Of a DNA stretch of 64,000 bases, positions 35,016-43,183 are shown piece after piece (positions within the stretch are counted from its first letter, which is position 1; each line of letters begins with the position of its first letter). Source of the DNA: Sulfitobacter mediterraneus (GTDB taxonomy: Bacteria; Pseudomonadota; Alphaproteobacteria; Rhodobacterales; Rhodobacteraceae); the NCBI RefSeq assembly GCF_016801775.1, contig NZ_CP069004.1, positions 2,976,001-3,040,000 on the forward strand, read 5' to 3'. A program made the position numbers and the translations under genes. The notes beneath the pieces are model-generated. The model ran no database searches. It was not told where the DNA came from and saw only the letters and a program-made list of their open reading frames with translations.

Positions 35016-37463
35016 ATGAGCAACTTTCCATCAACGGCCCGCGTGGTCATCATCGGCGGCGGCGTTGTCGGTGTGTCGTCGCTGTACCATCTGGCCAAGG
35101 CCGGCTGGACCGATTGTGTCCTGCTGGAAAAGAACGAACTGACAGCAGGCTCCACTTGGCACGCGGCGGGCAATTGCCCCAACTTCTCGACCTCCTGGGC
35201 GATCATGAACATGCAGCGCTACTCGCTGGGTCTTTATGCAGGGCTGGAAAAAGAGGTGGATTACCCGATGAATTATCACGTCACCGGCTCCATCCGGCTG
35301 GCGCATAGCAAAGAGCGGATGCAGGAATTTGAACGCGCTCGGTCCATGGGTAATTACCAAGGTCTCGACCTTGAAATGATGGCCGTGTCAGACATGAAAG
35401 ACCGCTATCCCTTCATTGAAACTCATGATCTTGAAGGGGGGCTGTGGGATCCGGCAGATGGTGACATTGATCCAGCGCAGTTGACTCAGGCCCTGGCCAA
35501 AGGGGCACGGGAAATGGGCGCACGGATCGAACGCTTCTGCCCTGCAACGGGCGTGACCCGCGAGGGATCCGAATGGATTGTGCACACGGACAAGGGCGAT
35601 ATCCGCTGTGAATATGTGGTGAATGCCGCTGGCTACTATGCACAGCGGGTGGCTGAGTGGTTCAAGCCCTATGGCGGGCGCACCTTGCCGATGACCGTGA
35701 TGAGCCACCAGTATTTCCTGACCGAAGAGATCCCCGAACTGGCTGCCTGGACCAAGGAAAATGGCCGCAAGGTGCCTCTGCTGCGGGACGTGGACACCTC
35801 CTACTACCTGCGTCAGGACAAGAATGGTCTCAACCTCGGCCCCTATGAACGGAACTGCAAGGCCCATTGGGTCACGCCGCAAGACCCCATGCCCGAGGAT
35901 TTCTCGTTCCAACTTTATCCCGACGATCTGGAGCGTCTGGAGTGGTACATCGAAGACGCCATGGCGCGGGTGCCGATCCTGGGCACCGCCGGTGTGGGGC
36001 GCGTGATCAACGGGCCGATCCCCTATGCTCCAGACGGCTTGCCGCTGATCGGACCAATGCCGGGCGTGCCAAATGCGTTTGAGGCTTGCGTGTTCACCTT
36101 TGGGATCACCCAGGGTGGCGGCGCGGGCAAGGTGCTCGCTGAATGGATCACCGAAGGACAGACTGAGTGGGACATGTGGGCAGTCGATCCGCGCCGCTAC
36201 ACCGATTACACGGATCAGGACTATTGCGACCAGAAGGCGATGGAAACCTATGGTCACGAATACGCCATGCACTTCCCGCATCATGTCTGGCCTGCGGGAC
36301 GTGACCGCAAGCTGTCTCCGGTCCATGACAAAATCCTCGCGGCAGGTGGGCAGATGGGCACTTTCAACGGCTGGGAACGCGCCAACTGGTTTGCCAAACC
36401 GGGTGATGACACCTCTGAGCAAAGCACCCAGACATGGGATCGCAACGGCCCATGGGCGCTGCGCGTCAAAGAAGAGGTCGAGGCAGTGCGCGATGGTGTG
36501 GGCGTTCTGGATCTGCCGGGTTTTTCCCGTTTCAATTTGTCGGGTGACGGCGCTGCCGAATGGCTGCGCGGGCGGATCACCGGCGGATTGCCCAAAGTGG
36601 GGCGTATGAACCTGGCCTATTTTGGCGACAATCGCGGGCGCATCCTGACCGAAATGTCGATCCTGCGGCACGGCGAGGATCACTTTACCCTGATCACTGC
36701 TGCCACAGCGCAATGGCATGACTTTGACGTGCTGCGCCCGGCGCGGGATGCAGGGTTGACCCTGACGGATCACACCACCGAATACTCAACACTGATCGTC
36801 ACCGGCCCGCAAAGCCGTGCGCTGTTTGAAGCGTTGGAGACCAAGGCGGACCTGTCCTTGGGTTGGTTGACCCATCAAGCGGCCGAAGTGGCAGGCACGC
36901 CATGCGCATTGGCGCGAGTCAGCTTTGCTGGCGAATTGGGTTGGGAAATTCACGCCGCAAATGCCGACATTCCCGCGCTTTATGATGCGGTGATCGGCGC
37001 AGGTGCGAAACCCTTTGGGATGTTCGCGTTGAATTCCATGCGGATCGAAAAAGGCTACCGCGCCTGGAAGGGGGATCTGTCCACCGACTACACCTTGTTG
37101 GAAGGGGGGCTCGACCGCTTTGTCAAACTCGACAAACCGCAGGATTTCCCCGGCAAGGCCGCGATGCAGCTGGAAAAACAGTCTGGCAGCAAGAAACGCT
37201 TTGTCATCATGACCGTCGATGCAGGTGATCAGGACGCGCCCTATATGTCGACTGTCTGGCATGATGGCGCGGTTGTGGGCGAGACCACATCAGGCGATTG
37301 GGGCTACCGCGTGAACAGCTCAATTGCGCTGGGCATGTTGCGGGCCGATCTGGCGGTGCCCGGCACAGAGGTCGAGATCGATATCTTTGGCAAGATGTGC
37401 AAAGCCACGGTGCAACCCGATCAGCCGCTTTGGGATCCTCAAAACGAACGCATCCGGGCATGA
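35016..37463 (+). CDS. FAD-GcvT fusion dehydrogenase (dimethylglycine/sarcosine dehydrogenase-like), divergent
   Basis: 815 residues. The N-terminal DAO-type FAD domain has VVIIGGGVVGVSSLYHLAKAG and STWHAAG with His49 in the position that carries covalent FAD in DMGDH. An FAO linker and a C-terminal GcvT domain (from about 430; SFAGELGWEIHAA, MRIEKGYRAWKGDLS) bind tetrahydrofolate. It is expected to oxidise an N-methyl group and pass C1 to THF. Residues after the WHAAG motif differ from the canonical type (NCPNFSTSWAIM), so the substrate may differ from its paralogue. It overlaps the methyltransferase gene by 4 nt. Confidence 0.87.
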   Translation: MSNFPSTARVVIIGGGVVGVSSLYHLAKAGWTDCVLLEKNELTAGSTWHAAGNCPNFSTSWAIMNMQRYSLGLYAGLEKEVDYPMNYHVTGSIRLAHSKERMQEFERARSMGNYQGLDLEMMAVSDMKDRYPFIETHDLEGGLWDPADGDIDPAQLTQALAKGAREMGARIERFCPATGVTREGSEWIVHTDKGDIRCEYVVNAAGYYAQRVAEWFKPYGGRTLPMTVMSHQYFLTEEIPELAAWTKENGRKVPLLRDVDTSYYLRQDKNGLNLGPYERNCKAHWVTPQDPMPEDFSFQLYPDDLERLEWYIEDAMARVPILGTAGVGRVINGPIPYAPDGLPLIGPMPGVPNAFEACVFTFGITQGGGAGKVLAEWITEGQTEWDMWAVDPRRYTDYTDQDYCDQKAMETYGHEYAMHFPHHVWPAGRDRKLSPVHDKILAAGGQMGTFNGWERANWFAKPGDDTSEQSTQTWDRNGPWALRVKEEVEAVRDGVGVLDLPGFSRFNLSGDGAAEWLRGRITGGLPKVGRMNLAYFGDNRGRILTEMSILRHGEDHFTLITAATAQWHDFDVLRPARDAGLTLTDHTTEYSTLIVTGPQSRALFEALETKADLSLGWLTHQAAEVAGTPCALARVSFAGELGWEIHAANADIPALYDAVIGAGAKPFGMFALNSMRIEKGYRAWKGDLSTDYTLLEGGLDRFVKLDKPQDFPGKAAMQLEKQSGSKKRFVIMTVDAGDQDAPYMSTVWHDGAVVGETTSGDWGYRVNSSIALGMLRADLAVPGTEVEIDIFGKMCKATVQPDQPLWDPQNERIRA

Positions 37464-38341
37464 GCGCGATCACGCTTCTGGATGGCGGCATGGGCCAAGA
37501 ACTGGTGCACCGCGCCGGGGACAGGCCAACGCCTTTGTGGTCCACACAGGTGATGGTGGATCACCCCGGATTGGTGGCCGAAGTCCACGGTGATTATGCA
37601 GATGCCGGGGCCTCGGTGGCCACCACCAACAGCTATGCAATTCACCGGGACCGTCTGCTGGGGACGCCTCTCGAAGATCAATTGGCCGAACTGTTGGCGC
37701 TTGCGCTCAAAGAGGCACAGAACAGCGGCTCTGCACGCATCGCGGGGGCGATTGGGCCGCTGGTTGCCTCTTACAGGCCGGATTTGCATCCGGACCCTGA
37801 CACGGCGACACCGGCCTATGCCGAAATCGCCCAGGCCTTGGCGCCGGGATGCGATCTCATTCTGGCAGAAACCGTTGCCTCGGTGGACCATGCCCGCTCC
37901 GTTCTGGCAGGGGCGCTGAGTGCTGGCAAACCTGTCTGGATCGCGATGACGGTGGATGATCAAGACGGCACCCGCCTGCGCTCGGGAGAGCATCTGGCAG
38001 AGGCGGTTGCGGCGGTGGCCGATCATGCGGATGCCGTGCTCGTCAATTGCTCCGCTCCTGAGGCCGTGCCTGCGGCGCTGCCTATTCTGGCCGCATCTGC
38101 CCGCCCTTTTGGAGCCTATGCCAATGGGTTTGAAAAGATCGCCGAAGGTTTTCTAACGGCAAAGCCGACGGTTGATGCGCTGACCTCCAGACGCGACTTG
38201 ACCCCTGCGGCCTATGCCGAGCTCGTTTTGCGCTGGATGGATCAGGGTGCCACCATCGTTGGTGGCTGCTGCGAGGTTGGCCCCAAGCATATCAAAGAAA
38301 TTCACCGTCGCTTGTTGGCGGCAGATTATACCATCATTTGA
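37460..38341 (+). CDS. Homocysteine S-methyltransferase family protein
   Basis: 293 residues from the ATG at 37460, overlapping the previous stop. The barrel starts TLLDGGMGQELVHR. The zinc ligands are Cys in LVNCSAPEAV and the Cys pair in VGGCCEVGPKHI. It would transfer a methyl group to homocysteine to give methionine; the donor could be glycine betaine, S-methylmethionine or a related sulfonium. Its position between two demethylating dehydrogenases favours a betaine-type donor (inference). Confidence 0.88.
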   Translation: MSAITLLDGGMGQELVHRAGDRPTPLWSTQVMVDHPGLVAEVHGDYADAGASVATTNSYAIHRDRLLGTPLEDQLAELLALALKEAQNSGSARIAGAIGPLVASYRPDLHPDPDTATPAYAEIAQALAPGCDLILAETVASVDHARSVLAGALSAGKPVWIAMTVDDQDGTRLRSGEHLAEAVAAVADHADAVLVNCSAPEAVPAALPILAASARPFGAYANGFEKIAEGFLTAKPTVDALTSRRDLTPAAYAELVLRWMDQGATIVGGCCEVGPKHIKEIHRRLLAADYTII

Positions 38342-38352
38342 AGGGTTCATCC

Positions 38353-40797
38353 ATGGCCATCCCCCCCTCACACGCCCGCGTTGTCATCATCGGTGGCGGC
38401 GTCATCGGTTGTTCCGTTGCCTACCACCTGACCAAGCTGGGGTGGAAAGATGTTGTTCTGCTGGAGCGCAAACAACTGACCTCTGGCACCACTTGGCATG
38501 CGGCCGGTCTGATTGCGCAATTGCGGGCCACCGCCAATATGACCAAGCTGGCGAAGTATTCGCAGGAACTCTACGGCAATCTGGAAACCGAAACAGGTGT
38601 GGCCACTGGCTTCAAACGCTGCGGGTCGATCACCGTGGCCCTGACCGAAGAGCGCCGCGAAGAAATTTACCGCCAGGCGGCGATGGCCCGTGCCTTTGGC
38701 GTTGATGTTGAGGAAATCAGCCCCGAAGAGGTGCTGGAAAAATACGAGCATCTGAACATCGAAGGTGTCACCGGAGCGGTTTATCTGGACAAGGACGGGC
38801 AGGGCGATCCTGCCAATATCGCGCTTGCGATGGCCAAGGGCGCACGACAAGGCGGCGCACAGGTGCTGGAACGCACCCGCGCCACCGGCGTCACCCGCGA
38901 GGGACGGCGGATCACCGGCGTGGATTGGGCACAGGGCGAGGAAAGCGGCCATATCGCCTGCGACATGGTGGTGAATTGCGGCGGCATGTGGGGGCATGAG
39001 GTTGGCCGGATGCTGGGCGTGAACGTGCCACTTCAGGCCTGCGAGCATTTCTATATCGTGACCGAAGCCATCGAAGGGCTGAAACAACTGCCGGTTCTGC
39101 GGGTGCCGGACGAATGCGCCTATTACAAAGAAGATGCAGGCAAGATTTTGCTTGGCGCATTTGAACCCAACGCCAAACCTTGGGCGTTGGATGGTATTCC
39201 GGCGGACTTTGAATTTGACCAACTGCCCGAAGATTTTGACCACTTCGAGCCTATCCTCGAACACGCGGTGAACCGGATGCCGATGCTGGCAGAGGCCGGC
39301 ATTCACACATTCTTCAACGGCCCCGAGAGCTTTACCCCGGACGACGCCTATCACCTTGGCCTCGCGCCGGAGATGGACAATGTCTGGGTCGCGGCGGGCT
39401 TTAACTCCATTGGTATCCAATCGGCTGGCGGCGCTGGCATGGCATTGGCGCAATGGATGCACGACGGCGAGAAACCCTTTGATCTGGGCGATGTCGACAT
39501 CAGCCGCATGCAGCCTTTCCAAGGCAACAAGACCTATCTGGCCGAACGGTCCAAGGAAACTCTGGGCCTGCTCTATGCCGATCACTATCCCTTCCGGCAA
39601 AAGGCCACAGCGCGCGGGGTGCGCCGCACCCCATTCCATCAGCACCTCAAGGATCTCGGCGCCGTTATGGGCGAACTGGCGGGATGGGAACGCGCCAACT
39701 GGTTTGCGGTTCCGGGGCAGACACCGGAATATGAATACAGCTGGAAGCGGCAGAACTTCTTTGACAATGTCCGCGCCGAACATATGGCCGTACGTGAGAA
39801 CGTCGGCATGTACGACATGTCATCCTTTGGCAAAATCCGCGTTGAGGGCCGCGACGCCTGCGCCTTTATGAACCACATCGGCGGCGGGCAATACGACGTG
39901 CCTGTGGGCAAAATTGTCTACACCCAATTTCTGAACCAACGTGGCGGAATCGAGGCGGATGTGACCGTCACGCGCCTGTCCGAAACCGCCTATCTGGTGG
40001 TGACACCTGCGGCAACGCGTCTGGCTGATGAAACATGGATGCGCCGCCATCAGGGTGCGTTCAACGTGGTCATCACGGATGTCACGGCGGGTGAGGGTGT
40101 TCTTGCCGTGATGGGGCCAAACGCCCGCAAACTGCTGCAAGCCGTCTCGCCCGATGATTTCAGCAATGCAGTCAATCCTTTTGGCACCGCGCAAGAGATC
40201 GAGATCGGGATGGGCCTCGCCCGCGTGCACCGCGTGACTTACGTAGGTGAACTGGGCTGGGAGATCTACGTCAGTGCCGATCAATCGGCACATGTGTTTG
40301 AAACGCTCGCAGAGGCTGGCGCGGACATGGATCTGAAACTCTGCGGAATGCATATGATGGACAGTTGCCGCATCGAAAAGGGCTTTCGCCACTTTGGCCA
40401 TGACATCACCGCAGAAGATCATGTATTGGAGGCGGGCCTCGGCTTTGCCGTGAAAACCGACAAGCCTGACTTTATCGGCCGCGATGCGGTGCTGCGCAAA
40501 AAGGAAACCGGGCTGGACGCGCGGATGGTGCAGTTCCGATTGACCGATCCTGAACCACTGCTCTACCACAATGAACCGGTGCTGCGGGACGGCGAGATTG
40601 TCGGCTATCTGTCCTCGGGGTCATATGGCCATGCATTGGGCGGAGCGATTGGCCTTGGCTATGTGCCGTGTAAAGGGGAAAGTGCGGCAGATGTACTGGC
40701 CTCGTCCTACGAAATCGACGTGGCAGGCACCCGCGTCAAGGCAGATGTATCGCTGAAACCGATGTATGATCCCGCCTCTGAACGGGTCAAAGTTTAG
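38353..40797 (+). CDS. FAD-GcvT fusion dehydrogenase (dimethylglycine/sarcosine dehydrogenase type)
   Basis: 814 residues from the ATG at 38353 (GAAGG eight nt upstream). The domain order matches the 35.0 kb gene: VVIIGGGVIGCSVAYHLTKLG, then SGTTWHAAGLIAQLRATAN (His49), a central linker and a GcvT domain (YVGELGWEIYVSADQ, SCRIEKGFRHFGHDIT). This one keeps the canonical sequence after WHAAG seen in characterised DMGDH/SARDH enzymes. The two share GWERANWFA and arose by duplication. It is probably the last gene of the module; RarD follows after 51 bp. Confidence 0.9.
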   Translation: MAIPPSHARVVIIGGGVIGCSVAYHLTKLGWKDVVLLERKQLTSGTTWHAAGLIAQLRATANMTKLAKYSQELYGNLETETGVATGFKRCGSITVALTEERREEIYRQAAMARAFGVDVEEISPEEVLEKYEHLNIEGVTGAVYLDKDGQGDPANIALAMAKGARQGGAQVLERTRATGVTREGRRITGVDWAQGEESGHIACDMVVNCGGMWGHEVGRMLGVNVPLQACEHFYIVTEAIEGLKQLPVLRVPDECAYYKEDAGKILLGAFEPNAKPWALDGIPADFEFDQLPEDFDHFEPILEHAVNRMPMLAEAGIHTFFNGPESFTPDDAYHLGLAPEMDNVWVAAGFNSIGIQSAGGAGMALAQWMHDGEKPFDLGDVDISRMQPFQGNKTYLAERSKETLGLLYADHYPFRQKATARGVRRTPFHQHLKDLGAVMGELAGWERANWFAVPGQTPEYEYSWKRQNFFDNVRAEHMAVRENVGMYDMSSFGKIRVEGRDACAFMNHIGGGQYDVPVGKIVYTQFLNQRGGIEADVTVTRLSETAYLVVTPAATRLADETWMRRHQGAFNVVITDVTAGEGVLAVMGPNARKLLQAVSPDDFSNAVNPFGTAQEIEIGMGLARVHRVTYVGELGWEIYVSADQSAHVFETLAEAGADMDLKLCGMHMMDSCRIEKGFRHFGHDITAEDHVLEAGLGFAVKTDKPDFIGRDAVLRKKETGLDARMVQFRLTDPEPLLYHNEPVLRDGEIVGYLSSGSYGHALGGAIGLGYVPCKGESAADVLASSYEIDVAGTRVKADVSLKPMYDPASERVKV

Positions 40798-40848
40798 GGG
40801 TGGTCGCCCTCCACAATCGCGGTTACGCATGACGCCGGAGGATCCGCC

Positions 40849-41769
40849 ATGCGTAACCCAGACAGCTTGCCCCCCACCAAAAACGAAGACACACCGCTAG
40901 GTCTGGCTTATGCGCTGGGAGCCTATGTGTTCTGGGGCTTCCTACCCCTATACATGAAACTGCTCTCGCATATTCCTGCGGCTGAAGTGGTGGTGCACCG
41001 GATCATCTGGTCACTGCCGATTGCTGCGGTGGTGTTGATCATCTTGCGCCGCACCGACGCCCTGCGAGAGGCGCTGCGCACGCCGCGTATGTTGGCCATG
41101 GGCTGTGTGACGGCGGCGCTGATCTCGATCAATTGGGGGATCTATGTCTGGGCGATCACTTCGGGCAACACTCTTGAGGCGGCGTTGGGCTATTACATCA
41201 ACCCGTTGTTCAGCATTTTTCTTGCGTCGGTCCTGCTGGGGGAACGTCTGAGCAAGGCACAGATGCTTGCCATCGCCCTGGCAGCGGGTGCGGTGCTGGT
41301 CCTGACACTGGACGCCGGTCGTATGCCTTGGGTTGCGCTGGCGCTGACCGTGTCCTGGGGGTTCTACGCACTGGCCAAGAAAAGCCTGCCTATCGGCCCC
41401 AATCAGGGATTCTTGCTTGAAGTGCTGATCCTGATTGTCCCGGCGCTCGGCTATCTTGGGTATCTCACTGCAACGGCCCAATCGCATTTCAGCCTCAGCC
41501 TGACCCGCGACACCTGGCTTTTGCTCGGTTGCGGCGCGGTGACAGCGGTGCCGTTGATGATCTATGCCAACGGCGCCAAACTGCTGCGCCTCTCGACGAT
41601 CGGCATCTTGCAATATATTGCGCCCACGATGATTTTCCTCGTCGCGGTCTTTGTCTTCAAAGAACCCTTTGGTCAGGCGCGTATGGTTGCCTTTCCCATG
41701 ATTTGGGCGGCATTGGTGATCTATTCAGGCTCAATGTTGCGCCAGATGCGCAAACCGCAACAAGGTTAA
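40849..41769 (+). CDS. rarD: EamA family transporter RarD
   Basis: 306 residues, about ten membrane helices in two EamA halves. RarD-specific segments are LGLAYALGAYVFWGFLPLY, HRIIWSLPIAA, SINWGIYVWAI and ALGYYINPLFSIFLA. The substrate is unknown. It starts 51 bp after the FAD-GcvT gene, close enough for read-through, and converges on the NTF2-like gene (4-nt overlap of ends). Confidence 0.9.
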   Translation: MRNPDSLPPTKNEDTPLGLAYALGAYVFWGFLPLYMKLLSHIPAAEVVVHRIIWSLPIAAVVLIILRRTDALREALRTPRMLAMGCVTAALISINWGIYVWAITSGNTLEAALGYYINPLFSIFLASVLLGERLSKAQMLAIALAAGAVLVLTLDAGRMPWVALALTVSWGFYALAKKSLPIGPNQGFLLEVLILIVPALGYLGYLTATAQSHFSLSLTRDTWLLLGCGAVTAVPLMIYANGAKLLRLSTIGILQYIAPTMIFLVAVFVFKEPFGQARMVAFPMIWAALVIYSGSMLRQMRKPQQG

Positions 41770-42176
41770 GACAGCGCCTCGCGCAGCTTGAGAAACCGCG
41801 GGTCGGTCGCAACGCGCTTGTTCATCGCCTCCCGCAGAGCGCCGACAGTTTTGTGGGGCCGCATCACCACCTCAAGCTGCTGCATTTCGCCAGCCTCGTT
41901 CAAGGTCATCAGATCCAGCCCGACACAATCCAAGCCATCGATCTTGCACTCAAACTCAAGGATCCAATAATCGTCCTCACCCAGCACGCGGCGATAGCGG
42001 AAATCCTCGAACACCTCGCCGACATGCCCCAACACCGCTGAGACCGCCTCGCGACCGTGCCATGTCGCCCAATAGGTCGGCGGCATGAAGCGGATGTCAT
42101 CTGCCATCAGATCCGACACCCCCTCATGATTGCCTTCAAGCACCATATCGTGAAACTTTTGCACTGTGGGATGCAT
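41766..42176 (-). CDS. Nuclear transport factor 2-like (SnoaL-type) protein
   Basis: 136 residues from the ATG at 42176 (GGAGAATTG upstream). It has the cone-shaped NTF2 fold pattern: VQKFHDMVLEGNHEGVSDLMADD, RFMPPTYWATWHGREAV and EFECKIDGLDCVGLDLMTL. This scaffold covers isomerases, cyclases and non-enzymatic proteins, so no activity can be assigned. It ends head-on with rarD. Confidence 0.82.
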   Translation of the reverse strand: MHPTVQKFHDMVLEGNHEGVSDLMADDIRFMPPTYWATWHGREAVSAVLGHVGEVFEDFRYRRVLGEDDYWILEFECKIDGLDCVGLDLMTLNEAGEMQQLEVVMRPHKTVGALREAMNKRVATDPRFLKLREALS

Positions 42177-42211
42177 CTCAATTCTCCTTTGTTTGGCAAA
42201 GACTGGCATGA

Positions 42212-42230
42212 GGTGGGTTGAAAACCCACC
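42212..42230. repeat. GGTGGGTT-GAA-AACCCACC palindromic element
   Basis: An 8-bp perfect stem with a 3-nt loop lies between the divergent NTF2-like and RluA-type genes and is followed by CTACA. Elements reading GTAGGGTGGGTT...AACCCACC are, as I remember, dispersed in Rhodobacterales genomes. Only this copy is in the window. Confidence 0.55.
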
Positions 42231-42253
42231 CTACATCTGTGATCGAACGGCCT

Positions 42254-42901
42254 ATGGACGTTACGTATTCCCCGCCCCAAGACCCGCTTGTGATTTTGCA
42301 CGAAGATGCAGAGGTGCTGTTGGTCGATAAACCCGCCGGTTTGCTGAGCGTGCCGGGCAAAGGCGAACATCTGGCCGATTGCCTGCTCTCGCGGGTGCAG
42401 GCCGCCTTTCCCGATGCCTTGCTGGTGCACCGTCTGGACCGCGACACATCCGGCGTCATGATCTTTGCCCTGACGCCCTATGCCCAACGCCACCTTGGCT
42501 TGCAGTTTGAAAAACGCATGACCCGTAAAACCTATGTGGCGCGGGTCTGGGGCGTACCGGCGGAAAAGTCGGGGACTATTGATTTGCCCCTGATCGTCGA
42601 CTGGCCGAACCGGCCGCTTCAAATGGTATGCCATGACACGGGCAAACCGGCGCAGACAGACTGGCGTGTGATCAAAGACGAGGGCACGACGGCCCGTGTG
42701 CGCCTGATGCCCAAGACTGGTCGCAGCCACCAGCTGCGTGTGCATATGCTGGCGCTGGGACATCCGATCTTGGGGGATCCGTTTTATGCAAGCGGCCCCG
42801 CGTTGGAGTTTCCGCGCCTGATGCTTCATTCGGAAGAGTTGCGCTTCAATCATCCGCAGGGTGGCCGATCCGTGAAAATCCGGGCGAAGGCACCGTTCTG
42901 A
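42254..42901 (+). CDS. RluA family pseudouridine synthase
   Basis: 215 residues from the ATG at 42254, close to the size of E. coli RluA (219). The catalytic motif is HRLDRDTSGVMIFAL with Asp62. VLLVDKPAGLLSVPGKG and LMPKTGRSHQLRVHMLALGHPILGD complete the family pattern. Like RluA it may modify 23S rRNA U746 and some tRNAs; this is inferred from size. The 192-bp inverted repeat begins 8 bp after its stop. Confidence 0.9.
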   Translation: MDVTYSPPQDPLVILHEDAEVLLVDKPAGLLSVPGKGEHLADCLLSRVQAAFPDALLVHRLDRDTSGVMIFALTPYAQRHLGLQFEKRMTRKTYVARVWGVPAEKSGTIDLPLIVDWPNRPLQMVCHDTGKPAQTDWRVIKDEGTTARVRLMPKTGRSHQLRVHMLALGHPILGDPFYASGPALEFPRLMLHSEELRFNHPQGGRSVKIRAKAPF

Positions 42902-42908
42902 GAGGGCG

Positions 42909-43100
42909 GGATTGAGTTTTTCTTGCCAAATGAAGCAAAGGGCCATCACCCCGTCCAGACCGGTGCGCCCGGCCGAACGGGGCTTCACTTGGCACACGGG
43001 GTCGCTCTCCAGCTACCCGCGCGACACAACGTTAGCCGCGCAAGGTAAACGAAGTGTAAAGCGCTACTCTTGGCTTCATTTGGCAAGAAAAACTCAATCC
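42909..43100. repeat. 192-bp element bounded by perfect 28-nt inverted repeats
   Basis: The arm 42909-42936 (GGATTGAGTTTTTCTTGCCA, then AATGAAGC) is exactly complementary to 43073-43100; 136 bp lie between. Inside, 42982-42995 is a degenerate copy of the arm end (GCTTCACTTGGCAC). A third exact 24-nt copy is at 63840-63863. No ORF fits. A GCGGG lies at each outer edge but not symmetrically. It could be a MITE-like element or an inverted pair of a dispersed motif. Confidence 0.75.
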
Positions 43101-43128
43101 TGCGGGTTCTGTCGGGCGCGGCCAGTTG

Positions 43129-43157
43129 AAAAGAAAAGAGGCCGCCCGAAGGCAGCC
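43129..43157 (-). terminator. Rho-independent terminator of the aldehyde dehydrogenase gene
   Basis: On the minus strand GGCTGCC-TTCG-GGCGGCC (43157-43140, one G-U pair, UUCG tetraloop) is followed by TCTTTTCTTTTC. Confidence 0.9.
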
Positions 43158-43183
43158 CCAGATCATGCGCCAAGGATGGCGAT

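Noticed and set aside
35388..36773. 461-codon minus-strand frame in the first FAD-GcvT gene (and 38368-39783 in the second)
   Set aside because: Both are antisense shadows; neither has a start context.
42937..43072. Known small RNA or tRNA inside the inverted repeat
   Set aside because: No cloverleaf, T-loop or recognisable RNA family pattern could be found.
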